From Sphingobacterium populi (lineage in GTDB: Bacteria > Bacteroidota > Bacteroidia > Sphingobacteriales > Sphingobacteriaceae), in contig NZ_LQXS01000003.1 in NCBI RefSeq assembly GCF_001586775.1, positions 124,001 through 188,000 on the forward strand: a DNA stretch of 64,000 nt, in the 5' to 3' direction. This document shows positions 43,700 through 53,700 of this stretch, piece by piece. The notes under the pieces are model-generated. The model saw only the letters and a list, made by a program, of their open reading frames with translations. It was not told where the DNA came from and ran no database searches. Made by a program: the position numbers and the translations under genes. Each line of letters begins with the position of its first letter. Position 1 is the first letter of the stretch.

Positions 43700-44572
43700 C
43701 TACTTTTCCTGCTTACTGGCTTTAAAGAGGATTTCTTTTTCAAATGCACTTAGACTTTCGTATCCATTCAAGGATATTTTGTCTAAGATCTCGTCAATTA
43801 CTTCCTGATTAGGAAGATCTGCGCGGTAGCTTTTGTATGTAGGTCCTTTGGGTTTATGATGTACTACTTTTAGCGGGCTCTTTTTTTTCTTACGAAGCAT
43901 GTTGCTCCAGTCGCTACCCTGTTTTAAAGCATACATGAAACTAACTCCCCAAATGATGGCGGCGATATAAGCACCAACGGCAGTTTGATCCGATAAAACA
44001 TAGTAACCCAATTGTAATGCCAAATATATAAGAGCAATGGTGCGTAATCGCACATTCCCAAATAGAAACAGTCGAATTTCTGTGTCGGGTACAAGGACCA
44101 ACAGTGATCCGATAACAGCTGCATTAGCCACCGCACCACTGTGAAGATATGACGCGCCTTGTGTAGCAAAAAAAGTGCAACTGGCCTAACCCAAGATAAA
44201 CAATACCAGCACAGAGTATGGCACCCGCATATACGGTGAGCAATTGCCGAGTTTGCAATAAATTGAGGAAAATGCGCCCTGTCAGATAAAGCCACAGACA
44301 ATCAAAAAGCAACTCTAATAAATGCTCATTAAGGAAAGAATACGATAGTAAAGACCAGGGTTGTGCTACGAAGGTGGATAGATCTTTTGGAAGACTAAGT
44401 ACCGAGAGCGTACGATCGAATAGTGGCGTAGAAATCGTTTCGGTATCGTGTAGCAGATCAAAGATGTAGATCAATACGAATAGCAGAATTTTGCAGAGAT
44501 AATATAAGGCACAGGAGATCCTGAGCGATAGGTCGTCCGCAAAAATTCCTTCAATGTCCCTTCGTTGTACAT
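43700..44572 (-). pseudogene. Second rhomboid-family protein, broken by two compensating frameshifts
   Basis: The ATG at 44572 opens a frame (MYNEGTLKEFLRTTYRSGSP...) that stops after 34 codons. Adding one A in the A4 run at 44489-44492 would join it to a second frame containing ILLFVLIYIFDLLHD and NEHLLELLFDCLWLYLTGRIF. That frame ends at about 44131. Removing one base from the 7-base run at 44168-44174 would continue into the third piece, ANAAVIGSLLVLVPD...IRLFLFG, to 43700. The first and third pieces share one frame, so the net length (291 codons) is undisturbed. The pieces together match a ~290-aa Bacteroidota rhomboid paralogue. The expected GxSG serine is not obvious (LHSGAVANAAV instead). 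Alternatives are assembly error in homopolymers, or slippage. It lies 8 nt after an intact rhomboid gene. Confidence 0.8.
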
Positions 44573-44580
44573 CACGTTTT

Positions 44581-45294
44581 CTAATAAAAATTGGTACGTC
44601 TGATTCCCCAGGCTTTAAGTAAGATAAAACCGCAAAGTGCGCCGCCTACATGTGCTAAATGCGCAATAGAAGAGCTATTATTGGCAAATCCTAGATAAAT
44701 CTCAATCAAAATATATCCACCTACAAAATATTTGGCCTTGATGGGCACTGGGATAAACAGAAATTGCAAAGGCATGTTGGGGTACAAATAAGCAAATGCG
44801 AGCAAAAGTCCAAAGACCGCTCCCGAAGCGCCTACCATAGGCGTGGTGTATATGGAGCGCAGCAAGTCATAACTCTCTGTGTCCATCGGGCGAGTTGGTC
44901 GGACGCTGTTGCTATATAAATCGATTTCTAGCCAATCGTGTGCGCTTACAGTACCAGTAATTTGATATACTTCGATCGCCTGTACTCCATATTGAAATAC
45001 TAATGCCCCTAAGCCGCAAATCAAGTAATAGTTTAGGAAGCGCTTATTGCCCAAAACTTGCTCGATAATAGAGCCAAACATCACTAATGCAAACATATTA
45101 AAGAAAATATGCATCAAGTTACCATGCATAAACATGTAGGTAATGGGTTGCCAAATTTTAAACAAGGGCGAATCGGGATAAAAAACACCGAAGAAGAATG
45201 TAGATCCTGAAAAGATCGCTGAACCAATAAAGAATATTACATTAGTAATAAGTAGGTTTTTGGCGATTGGTGGTAAATTGTTCAACGGGTTCAT
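44581..45294 (-). CDS. Rhomboid-family intramembrane serine protease
   Basis: Membrane protease of 237 aa with six or seven hydrophobic helices. The catalytic Ser lies in GASGAVFGLLLAF, the catalytic His in AHLAHVGGALCGF, and the HGNLMHIFFNMFALVMFG block contains the conserved HxxxN. It cleaves membrane-spanning substrates within the bilayer; targets are unknown. The ATG at 45294 (MNPLNNLPPIAKNLL) is preferred to the upstream in-frame start at 45414, which lies inside mutL. It follows mutL by 26 nt and precedes a degenerate paralogue, so the pair looks like an old tandem duplication. Confidence 0.93.
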   Translation of the reverse strand: MNPLNNLPPIAKNLLITNVIFFIGSAIFSGSTFFFGVFYPDSPLFKIWQPITYMFMHGNLMHIFFNMFALVMFGSIIEQVLGNKRFLNYYLICGLGALVFQYGVQAIEVYQITGTVSAHDWLEIDLYSNSVRPTRPMDTESYDLLRSIYTTPMVGASGAVFGLLLAFAYLYPNMPLQFLFIPVPIKAKYFVGGYILIEIYLGFANNSSSIAHLAHVGGALCGFILLKAWGIRRTNFY

Positions 45295-45320
45295 ACAATT
45301 CTTAAAATAAATTTTTAGTG

Positions 45321-47198
45321 TTAAAGTGTTTTCGCAAAACGTTCGGCTAACTCCTGCAACGTAAATGTAATGATGATTGGCTTTCCTTGCAAAGAGATGT
45401 TTGGTACTGCGCAAGCAAACAGTTTATCAATCAAGTCTGCCATGGAAGCGTGATCCAGCGGCGTGCCTATTTTTAGCGCTGCGCTACGCGCAAGACTTTT
45501 GGCTAAGTTTTCCCGTTTGCTCATCTTGAGCTCATCCTTATTATTTTTGAAATCTTCTAGCAACTGCTCAATCACGGTTGTTTCGTTCAGGTGGTTGCCC
45601 ACATCTGCCGGAATACCGTCTACAATATACGTTGTTTTTCCAAATGGACGCAGCTGAAATCCCAGCGACTGCAAATCGGGTAATATTTCTTGCATTAGTA
45701 CGGCATCGGCATTGCTCAATTCGATCGTCTGCGGGAATAAGCTCTGCTGACTCAACCCTTGCTGACGTTCCAGATGTTCCACAAACTGCTCATACAAGAT
45801 GCGTTCGTGTGCCGCCTGCTGGTCGATCAGCATAAAACCCGAATGTATCTGCGAAACAATATATCTTTGATGTAGCTGAAAGGGCTGCTTTACAACGCTG
45901 GTTTTGATGTCATCTTTCTCTTCCGGATCCTCGTCAGGCAATAGCGGCAACTGTTGCGCGGTATTATCCTGCTCCGTAATTTGGTATAAAGTATCCCAAT
46001 TTTGCGGAATAGCCGATTTTTTTTCAAACCCCAACGCATAATCAGCACTTCGAGTCGAGGTGCGTGCTGCGCTTGCCCCGTCTGATTCAAACGGATTGAA
46101 ACTCGGGTTAAACGTAATCGTTGGCACTTGGATCTCGTCGAGGGGTTTTTGTGAGATCATATGATTAAAGCTCGTTTCCTGATCAAAATCCAAGGTAGGA
46201 GCAATATTATATCTTCCTAAAGAACGCTTTACCGCAGAGCGCAGGATCGCATAAATAGATTTTTCGTCCTCGTACTTGATCTCCGTCTTTGTCGGGTGCA
46301 CGTTGATATCGATCTTTGCCGGGTCAATATCAATGCATAGCACATAAAAAGGATAAGAATCTGAGGGCAGAATATCTTCAAACGCATTCATCACCGCATG
46401 ATTCAGATAGGGATCTTTTACGAAGCGTTTGTTCACAAAGAAAAACTGCTCACCACGGGTTTTCTTCGCAAACTCCGGTTTGCCTACAAAACCTTGAATA
46501 CGCAGAATTGTTGTGTCTTCCTCTACCGGGACCAAGCGCTGATTGTAATTATTCCCAAATAGGTGAACAATACGCTGTTTTAACACCTCTTTGGGCAGTC
46601 GAAAAACTTCGTTGCCATCGCTATGCAAAGAGAAGCTAATTTCGGGATGCGCTAAAGCGACACGCTGAAATTCGTCAATGATATGGCGCATCTCCACCGC
46701 ATTGCTCTTTAGGAAGTTACGTCGAGCTGGGATATTGTAGAAAAGATTCTTGATGCAGATGTTAGTTCCGGCAGGAATATTTTCAGGATATTGATCAATC
46801 ACTGTCGAGCCTTCGATTTGCACAATCGTGCCCAACTCGTCTTCCACACGTCTGCTGCGCAATTCTACATGAGCAATAGCCGCAATAGAAGCCATTGCTT
46901 CACCACGAAATCCCATCGTACGAATGGCAAAAAGATCTTCCGCCTTCCGAATTTTTGAAGTAGCGTGCCTTTCAAAACAAAGGCGCGCATCTGTAACGCT
47001 CATGCCACAGCCATTGTCGATCACCTGGATCAGCGATTTTCCGGCATCCTTTACGATCAATTTGATCTGATCGGCTCCAGCATCAATCGCGTTCTCCACC
47101 AGTTCTTTCACAGCCGAAGCAGGTCGTTGTACAACTTCTCCAGCAGCGATCTGGTTAGCCACAGCATCTGGCAATAGTTGAATGATATCCGACGTCAT
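45321..47198 (-). CDS. mutL: DNA mismatch repair protein MutL
   Basis: GHKL ATPase that links mismatch recognition to strand processing. The 625-aa protein has ELVENAIDAGA (catalytic Glu), DNGCGM, RHATSKI and GFRGEAMASIA in the N-terminal ATPase, and a C-terminal dimerisation domain from about residue 430. In nuclease-type MutLs the C-domain has DQHAxxExxxxE and CPHGRP motifs; here they read DQQAAHERILYE (from about D459) and ISLQGKP, so the metal site looks degenerate. No mutH is in the window. The gene is first in a minus-strand run with two rhomboid genes and an EEP-family gene. Confidence 0.96.
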   Translation of the reverse strand: MTSDIIQLLPDAVANQIAAGEVVQRPASAVKELVENAIDAGADQIKLIVKDAGKSLIQVIDNGCGMSVTDARLCFERHATSKIRKAEDLFAIRTMGFRGEAMASIAAIAHVELRSRRVEDELGTIVQIEGSTVIDQYPENIPAGTNICIKNLFYNIPARRNFLKSNAVEMRHIIDEFQRVALAHPEISFSLHSDGNEVFRLPKEVLKQRIVHLFGNNYNQRLVPVEEDTTILRIQGFVGKPEFAKKTRGEQFFFVNKRFVKDPYLNHAVMNAFEDILPSDSYPFYVLCIDIDPAKIDINVHPTKTEIKYEDEKSIYAILRSAVKRSLGRYNIAPTLDFDQETSFNHMISQKPLDEIQVPTITFNPSFNPFESDGASAARTSTRSADYALGFEKKSAIPQNWDTLYQITEQDNTAQQLPLLPDEDPEEKDDIKTSVVKQPFQLHQRYIVSQIHSGFMLIDQQAAHERILYEQFVEHLERQQGLSQQSLFPQTIELSNADAVLMQEILPDLQSLGFQLRPFGKTTYIVDGIPADVGNHLNETTVIEQLLEDFKNNKDELKMSKRENLAKSLARSAALKIGTPLDHASMADLIDKLFACAVPNISLQGKPIIITFTLQELAERFAKTL

Positions 47199-47291
47199 AC
47201 CGCGAAGTTACAAAAATGCTTTATTATCATTGGATGACATTAGTTGAAAAATAAAGCGAGATATTCGGATCACGAAAAGTGAATTACGGGA

Positions 47292-47825
47292 ATGGAGAAA
47301 GTATTAGTTATCGTTATACACCCAGATTTAAAAAATTCGGTGATCAATAAAAGATGGATCAATGAGTTGGAGCAATATCCTGATCAATACCACGTGCATG
47401 ATTTGTACCAGCAATATCCTAATGGCATAATCGACGTGGCGGGGGAACAACAGCTCATCGAACAGTATAATAAAATCGTGTTTCAATTTCCTTTGTATTG
47501 GTTTAGCAGTCCGCCGCTATTCAAGACTTGGCAAGATGAAGTGCTTACCTACGGTTGGGCATATGGTAGCAAAAGTGGTTTTAAGATGGCTGGCAAGAAG
47601 ATAGCACTTGCAATTTCTGTCGGTGTGGCAGAAAATATCTATTCGGCCGCAGAAAAGTATAAATATACCTTAGAAGAGCTAACGCGCCCTTTCGAACTAA
47701 CGTTTGAGTATGTAAAGGCAGATTATCGTCCATTATTTGCCTATTACGATCTTGAAATCAATACCCAAGCAACTTGGATCGAGCGTAGTGTGCCATTGTA
47801 TCTGAAGTATCTGACTGCTTTGTAA
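47292..47825 (+). CDS. NAD(P)H-dependent oxidoreductase (flavodoxin-like, KefF/MdaB type)
   Basis: FMN/FAD quinone reductase-like protein of 177 aa. VLVIVIHPDLKNSVINKRW begins the flavodoxin-like fold. IVFQFPLYWFSSPPLFKTWQDEVLTYGWAYG is the hallmark flavin and substrate loop of the NQO1/KefF group, and LAISVGVAENIYS follows. Cytosolic. Such enzymes reduce quinones and may protect against electrophiles. It stands alone, followed by a lipoprotein gene 66 nt downstream. Confidence 0.9.
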   Translation: MEKVLVIVIHPDLKNSVINKRWINELEQYPDQYHVHDLYQQYPNGIIDVAGEQQLIEQYNKIVFQFPLYWFSSPPLFKTWQDEVLTYGWAYGSKSGFKMAGKKIALAISVGVAENIYSAAEKYKYTLEELTRPFELTFEYVKADYRPLFAYYDLEINTQATWIERSVPLYLKYLTAL

Positions 47826-47891
47826 CATATCGCAATAGCTTCCTTAGTTTTCTCGCGACAATCCATATCTTGCATGCTCAATATAGACTTT

Positions 47892-48614
47892 ATGAGAATA
47901 GTGTTCAATATTTTGCTTGTCCTAGCGCTCGCTAGCTGTGTGCAGTCGGAGCAAAAACAAGCCGCCATCAGTCAAGATAGCAAAGCTGGAGAATGGGTAG
48001 ATTTATTGCACAGTGATTCGTTGACGGGTTGGCATTTGTACAATGCTGGCAACATGGCGTCCAAATGGAAAGTACAACAAGGAGAACTGATCTGCGATCC
48101 GCACAAATCGGATGGCATTTTCGGCGACCTCATTACGGATAAAGAATACCAAGATTTTGAATTGGATCTGGAGTGGAAAGTGAATAAGGGCGGAAATAGC
48201 GGCATTCTGATTAATGTGAAAGAAGATTCGGCTTATGCAGCTACATTTGCCACAGGCTTGGAGATGCAGTTGTTGGATAATCAATTTGCTGAGCCGCGGC
48301 ATCAACGGGATTCTACGCACTGGGCAGGCTGCTTGTATTCGGTAGATTGTAATGCTAAAAACTCTTTGCCATTGCCCTACGGGCAATGGAATAAAGCACG
48401 CATCGTACAGCATAACGGAAAAGTGAGCTTTTGGTTGAATGAAAAGCTCACTTTTGAACGAGAAATCGATTCGCCTACCTTCCAAGAATTGGTAAACAAT
48501 AGTCCGATTACGGCTTATCCTGACTTTGGCAAGTATGCTTCAGGTAGGATAGCTTTACAAAACCATACTGATTCGGTTTCATTTCGGAACATTCGAATTA
48601 AGGAGCTGCTTTAA
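47892..48614 (+). CDS. Lipoprotein with DUF1080 (3-keto-disaccharide hydrolase-like) domain
   Basis: A 240-aa protein with a lipoprotein signal (MRIVFNILLVLALASC, C16) and a single concanavalin-like DUF1080 domain: LLHSDSLTGWHLYN, FELDLEWKVNKGGNSGILINV, GLEMQLLDNQF, SPITAYPDFGKYASGRIALQNH. The family includes 3-keto-glycoside hydrolases and related carbohydrate-active proteins in Bacteroidota. The ATG at 47892 is chosen over 47874 because it gives a clean signal peptide. A hairpin terminator lies downstream, shared with msrB. The substrate is unknown and no glycan-utilisation genes flank it. Confidence 0.9.
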   Translation: MRIVFNILLVLALASCVQSEQKQAAISQDSKAGEWVDLLHSDSLTGWHLYNAGNMASKWKVQQGELICDPHKSDGIFGDLITDKEYQDFELDLEWKVNKGGNSGILINVKEDSAYAATFATGLEMQLLDNQFAEPRHQRDSTHWAGCLYSVDCNAKNSLPLPYGQWNKARIVQHNGKVSFWLNEKLTFEREIDSPTFQELVNNSPITAYPDFGKYASGRIALQNHTDSVSFRNIRIKELL

Positions 48615-48640
48615 GGCTTTAATCCGCATTTTTTTATAAA

Positions 48641-48675
48641 AAAGACCACATTGTTTATGCTGCAGTGTGGTCTTT
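48641..48675. terminator. Bidirectional terminator between the DUF1080 lipoprotein gene and msrB
   Basis: AAAGACCACATTG (48641-48653) pairs with CAGTGTGGTCTTT (48663-48675), 13 bp with one G-U, preceded by a T/A-rich run and flanked by convergent genes. Confidence 0.85.
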
Positions 48676-48704
48676 ATATGTTACTTACCAGCTAAATATG
48701 GTGC

Positions 48705-49169
48705 TTACTGTACCACTTCTGGCACAAACTTCATTGAGATCGAATTCACGCAATGACGTGTGTTTTTCGCGGTAAAACCTTCTCCGTTAAAAACGTGCCC
48801 AAGATGAGCACCACAGGCATTGCATAAAATTTCCGTACGACGGCCATCGGCATCCGTATCCCGGCGGATGGCACCTTTAATCTCATCGTCGAAGCTGGGC
48901 CAGCCGCAAAAAGATTCAAACTTATCTTCCGAACGATACAATGGCGCGTCACAACGTTTGCACAAATATGTGCCTTGCTGTTTATTGTCAAGCAATTCGC
49001 CGGTGAATGGGCGCTCGGTTCCTTTATCCTCGATGACATATTTCTCTTCTGCCGTCAATTCGTTATACTTGTCGTTATTCATTTCCGTTCGATTTTTAAT
49101 AGATTTATTTCCACAATTTACTTGTAGTACTGAAATCCAAATGATGCCCAAAATTATAAGTAATTTCAT
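48705..49169 (-). CDS. msrB: Exported peptide-methionine (R)-S-oxide reductase
   Basis: Repairs methionine-R-sulfoxide. The 154-aa protein has the zinc-binding CxxC pairs (C70/C73 and C116/C119), FCGWPSF, and the catalytic Cys in RHCVNSISM (C140). The first ~18 residues are hydrophobic and end VNCGN, so it is probably an exported lipoprotein, although Asn before the Cys is unusual for a lipobox and a plain signal peptide or anchor is possible. Probably protects envelope proteins from oxidation. A TAnnTTTG motif lies 24 nt upstream. Confidence 0.94.
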   Translation of the reverse strand: MKLLIILGIIWISVLQVNCGNKSIKNRTEMNNDKYNELTAEEKYVIEDKGTERPFTGELLDNKQQGTYLCKRCDAPLYRSEDKFESFCGWPSFDDEIKGAIRRDTDADGRRTEILCNACGAHLGHVFNGEGFTAKNTRHCVNSISMKFVPEVVQ

Positions 49170-49193
49170 GCTTAATTTGTTTAGATCTATTCA

Positions 49194-49201
49194 CAAAAAT
49201 A
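49194..49201 (-). promoter_or_regulatory. -7 promoter element for msrB
   Basis: TATTTTTG on the minus strand, 24 nt upstream of the ATG at 49169; matches TAnnTTTG. Confidence 0.45.
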
Positions 49202-49302
49202 CTAAATAAACCCATTTAAATCGCATTTTAAGGGAGTTATTTAGAACGGTTATAAATTAAACTATTCAGTCACCAAATTGTCAGGGATTGTTTAAATAGT
49301 TA

Positions 49303-49310
49303 TACTTTTG
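49303..49310 (+). promoter_or_regulatory. Probable promoter of the respiratory (ACIII) operon
   Basis: TACTTTTG matches TAnnTTTG, with a TTG at 49278-49280 (22-nt spacer). It lies 84 nt before the ATG of the first cytochrome gene and is the only good candidate between msrB and the operon. Confidence 0.55.
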
Positions 49311-49394
49311 TGCAAAGTTTAGTGGGGTGAAAACTCTACTTTCAAAGAGATTTTGAATATATCATACACATTAAAATAGTATAAAGTGCTAAAT

Positions 49395-49844
49395 ATGAGA
49401 AATATCTCATCCGTTTTGGGAAAACTGGCGAAGTCAATATCAGTTGGTTTGGTGTTGTTGTTTGCCGCTACAAGTGTATCAAATGCGCAGGATGCCTCTA
49501 ATGGGGGTGCCCTTTTTAAAGCGAATGCATGTCATTCTTGTCATGCTGTAGGTCGTCAGTTGACTGGGCCAGATTTGGCTGGGTTAACGGATCGTCGTGA
49601 AGAATCGTGGATTATCAAGTGGGTGCACAATCCACAAGGAATGGTCGATTCTGGTGATCCGCAAGCGGTAGAGCTGAAAAGTAATTTTAACACAATTATG
49701 GCGCCGTACGCGCATTTGTCTGAGGACGATATTCGTGATATCATCGCATATCTTCAAGCAGAAGAAGTGAAAGCGGCAGCGAAAAAGGAGCAGGCGGCAG
49801 CGCAAGGTGGTGGTGCTGGCGGTAGCAAGGGGCAAGTACGTTGA
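49395..49844 (+). CDS. Monoheme c-type cytochrome, first gene of the ACIII operon
   Basis: Exported c-type cytochrome of 149 aa: signal peptide to about residue 32 (VSNAQ), one heme site C46-HSC49-H50 and a probable axial Met (M102 in TIMAPYAHLS). The C-terminal tail is Ala/Gly/Lys-rich, a flexible linker-like sequence. The ATG at 49395 is preferred to the GTG at 49386. The stop (TGA, 49842-49844) overlaps the next ATG as TGATG, so the pentaheme ActA gene is translationally coupled. It could deliver electrons from the ACIII multiheme subunit to the oxidase. In related genomes this domain may be fused to ActA; that needs comparison. Confidence 0.88.
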   Translation: MRNISSVLGKLAKSISVGLVLLFAATSVSNAQDASNGGALFKANACHSCHAVGRQLTGPDLAGLTDRREESWIIKWVHNPQGMVDSGDPQAVELKSNFNTIMAPYAHLSEDDIRDIIAYLQAEEVKAAAKKEQAAAQGGGAGGSKGQVR

Positions 49845-50683
49845 TGATTGTCATCGTGTCTGTCTTAGTTGTGGTTGTCGTAGGTGTATCTATTTTATTG
49901 TCTCGCGTCGCTAAGACTTTAGAAAAAGTAATCGATACCAATAAAGAATCTATCGATGTAGCTACTGCAGAGTATGCTGCGCGTGGGTCTAAGTTCGGTC
50001 AGTTTGCTAAAGCATTCGTTCGTAATAAGAAGTTGGTGTTCTTCGCGGTCTTGATGATTGTTGCACTTCTAGGTGTAGTAGGTTGGAAGACCGGATGGAA
50101 TGTCGGTGTGCACCAAGGATATCAGCCAGTACAGCCGATCAAGTTCTCGCACCAAATTCACGCTGGTGTAAATCAGATCGAGTGTCAATACTGTCATGGT
50201 GGTGCATTCAAATCGAAGAATGCTTCTATTCCTTCGGCAAACGTTTGTATGAACTGTCATAACACCATTACTGCTGGTGAGCACTATGATAACGATAGTG
50301 GTATCTCTCCGGAGATTGCCAAATTGTACCGCGCGGTAGATTGGGATCCAGAGACACGTACTTACGGTAACGATACGCGTCCGATTGAATGGATCAGAAT
50401 TCACAATCTTCCTGATTTCGCGTACTTCAACCACTCACAACACGTTGTCGTTGCGGGTGTCGAATGTCAGACTTGTCACGGTCCGATCGAATCAATGGAA
50501 GAAGTATATCAATATTCACCATTGACGATGAAGTGGTGTATCGATTGTCACCGTGAAACGTCGGTAAATACAGACAATGAGTACTACGATCAATTAATCG
50601 AGGCACACGATAAATTGAAAAAAGGCGAAAAAATGACTGCCGCTATGATCGGTGGTCTAGAATGTGGTAAGTGTCACTATTAA
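49844..50683 (+). CDS. actA: Alternative complex III subunit ActA (pentaheme cytochrome c)
   Basis: Electron-transfer subunit of ACIII, 279 aa. It has two N-terminal hydrophobic helices (about 2-20 and 64-82) and five CxxCH heme motifs (114-118, 135-139, 208-212, 232-236, 274-278), the last being CGKCHY at the very C-terminus. Five hemes match the known ActA. The ATG at 49844 overlaps the previous stop by one base; a TTG at 49841 is the alternative. ActB follows after 39 nt. Confidence 0.92.
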   Translation: MIVIVSVLVVVVVGVSILLSRVAKTLEKVIDTNKESIDVATAEYAARGSKFGQFAKAFVRNKKLVFFAVLMIVALLGVVGWKTGWNVGVHQGYQPVQPIKFSHQIHAGVNQIECQYCHGGAFKSKNASIPSANVCMNCHNTITAGEHYDNDSGISPEIAKLYRAVDWDPETRTYGNDTRPIEWIRIHNLPDFAYFNHSQHVVVAGVECQTCHGPIESMEEVYQYSPLTMKWCIDCHRETSVNTDNEYYDQLIEAHDKLKKGEKMTAAMIGGLECGKCHY

Positions 50684-50722
50684 TCAAATTAGAAAAAACG
50701 CAATCTTAATATACAGCTTTAC

Positions 50723-53700
50723 ATGGATAGCAACAAAAAATATTGGAAAGGGTTAGAAGAGCTAAATCAAACTCCTGCGTTCGTACAGTCGAGCAAGGGA
50801 GAGTTTTCTGAGTCGATTCCCGTAGAGGATGTATTGAATGAAGAAGGATTGAGCACCAAAACTCCTCGTCGGGACTTTTTAAAAGTTCTTGGTTTTGGTT
50901 TAGGTGCCGTATCCTTGGCTGCTTGTCAAAATACTCCTGTTCATAAGGCCGTTCCTTATCTTATTAAACCTGAGGAAGTAACGCCGGGAGTTCCTAACTA
51001 TTATGCTTCGTCATTTAATGGGCAAAGTGTTTTGGTACGTACACGTGAAGGTCGTCCTATCTTGGTAGAAGCTAACCCAAATAGTGTGGGTTTAACGCAA
51101 GGTACAGAATCGGCTACAGTCGCTTCGGTATTGGACTTGTACGACATGACCAACAAACTACAGAATCCGCAAATTGGTGGGAGAGATGTAGAGTGGGCAA
51201 AATTAGATGCTAAGGTAACTGAAGCATTGAACAAATCTGTGCAAGCGGGAAAACGCGTTGCCATTGTTTCGAGAACGATCAATAGCCCAACTTCGTTGGC
51301 AGCTATTGCTGAATTCACTAATAAATATCCGGGTACTATACATGTACAATTGGATCCTATTTCTTATGCTGGTATTCGTGCTGCCAATGAAGCTAGCTTT
51401 GGTCAAGCAGTTGTCCCTTCGTACAATTTCGAGCAGGCACAAGTTGTTTTGTCGGTAGGTGCAGATTTCTTGGGTACTTGGCTAGATGGTGAGCAGCATA
51501 CGCAAGACTACATAAAAAATAGAAATTATAAATCGTTAGAAGCGGGCAGAATGTCACGGCATATCCAATTCGAAACTGGATTAAGCATGACAGGTACCAA
51601 TGCGGATGTGCGTATCGCCATCAAACCTTCTGAAGAAGCTGGTGTCTTGATCTCTTTGTATAATGAGATCACTGGATCATCTTTAGCGGGAGGTATTCAG
51701 CAAGCGAATGCAGCTACAGCGATCAAGCTGGCAGCACAAGAATTGTTGAAGAATCGTGGTCAAGCGGTGGTCGTAGCAGGATCAAACGATGTCAATATTC
51801 AAACGTTGACGAATGCGATTAACTCAGCGATTGGTGCTTATGGTACTACAATCGATTTAGTAAATTACTCTAAAAAACACCAAGGGTCTGAAAGTGACTT
51901 TGCTTCCCTTTTAGGAATGGCAAACGCAGGCCAGATCGGTGCAGCTATTCTTTGGAATAGCAATCCAGTATACGATTATTACGATAGTGCAGCAGTAAAA
52001 CAAGCACTAGCAAAAATTGACTTCACTGTTTCTTTCTCAGACCGCGCAGATGAAACTGCTTCAGAATTGAAAGCAATTGCTCCAGCAAGTACATTCTTAG
52101 AATCTTGGGGTGATGAATCGGCGAAAGTTGGATATTATACGATTGTACAACCTACGATCAACCCGGTGTTCAATACACGTCAGGCAGAAGTTAGCTTGTT
52201 GACGTGGGCAGGAAATAATACAGACATCTATACGTATGTACGTAATATCTGGGAATCGCAAATACTGCCAGGTAGTACTAAGAATTGGACCGATATTCTA
52301 CAAACAGGGTTCGAATACAAAGGCAACACGACGGGTACATCTGCTACGTTTGCGGGCAATGTAAGTGCTGCTGCTACAGCAGCCTCAACAGCTGCACAAT
52401 CGATTAAAGCTGGTGATGATTTCGAGCTATCCTTGTACCAACCTGCTAATATTCGCGATGGTCGCTATGCGAACAACGCTTACTTGCAAGAGCTTCCGGA
52501 TCCAGTTTCCAAAGTAACTTGGGATAACTATATAGCGCTTAACCCGAAAGATGCTGAGCGTCTTGGTTTTGGAGAGAAAAGCACAGCTACTGTAAAAGCA
52601 GGAGATTTAGAGATTGAGCTTCCTGTGCTAGCGCAGCCAGGCCAAGCCTTGGGTACTGCTTCTGTTGCTTTAGGATACGGACGTACCAAAGTTGGTAAGG
52701 CAGGTAATAGTGTTGGTGTTAATGCTTTCCCTTTTGCGCAAGTAAAAGCAGGAACAATTCAATTTGTGAACAAAGTAGCTATCAGCAAAGCATCTCGTAT
52801 TTACGAATTGGCGCAAACACAAACGCACCATACGATCGAAGGGCGTAATATTATTCGTGAAACAACTTTTACGAAATTCTTGCAGAACCCTGCTTCAGAA
52901 GCCGGTAAATTCTCGGATGATCATAAAACGTACGACTTGTGGAACAAGTTCGAGCAGCCAGGTCACAAATGGGTAATGGCGATCGACTTGAATGCATGTA
53001 CAGGTTGTGGTTCTTGTATTGTAGCATGTAACGTAGAGAACAATATTCCAGTTGTAGGTCGTGATGAAGTACGTCGTCGTCGTGAGATGCACTGGTTACG
53101 TATCGACCGTTATTACACCATCGAAGAAGGCGGAAAAGGATACACCAAAGAAGATGATATTGCCAATCTTGCTTCTTACGAGAATGTAAGTGTAGTACAT
53201 CAACCAATGATGTGTCAACATTGTGAGCACGCTCCATGTGAAACGGTTTGTCCGGTATTGGCTACGGTTCACTCATCAGAAGGATTGAACCACATGGCTT
53301 ACAACCGTTGTTTTGGAACACGTTACTGTGCGAATAACTGTCCGTACAAAGTGCGTCGCTTCAACTGGTTTAACTACTGGAACGATTCGCGTTTTGATAA
53401 CTATTTGAACAATGAATTCACACAATTGGTGTTGAATCCAGATGTTACGACACGTTCTCGTGGTGTGATGGAAAAATGTTCGATGTGTATACAACGTATT
53501 CAAGCAGGTAAGCTTCATGCAAAAATGGAAGGTCGTAAAGTGCAGGATGGAGAAATCCAAATGGCATGTTCAAGCGCTTGTAGTGCTAACGCTATGATCT
53601 TCGGTGATGCTAACGATCCTAATTCAGAAGTTTCCAAAGCATTGCGTAGCGAGCGTATCTACTACGTATTGGAAGAAATCAACGTTCAGCCAAATGTAGG

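Noticed and set aside
43924-44301. 125-codon minus-strand frame across the broken rhomboid
   Set aside because: It is the third, out-of-phase frame of the damaged gene; the rhomboid-like helices are carried by the other two frames.
49842-49846. Frameshift between the monoheme cytochrome and ActA
   Set aside because: The TGATG overlap is a normal coupled junction, both proteins have clean ends, and there is no homopolymer run at the junction, so I treat them as two genes.
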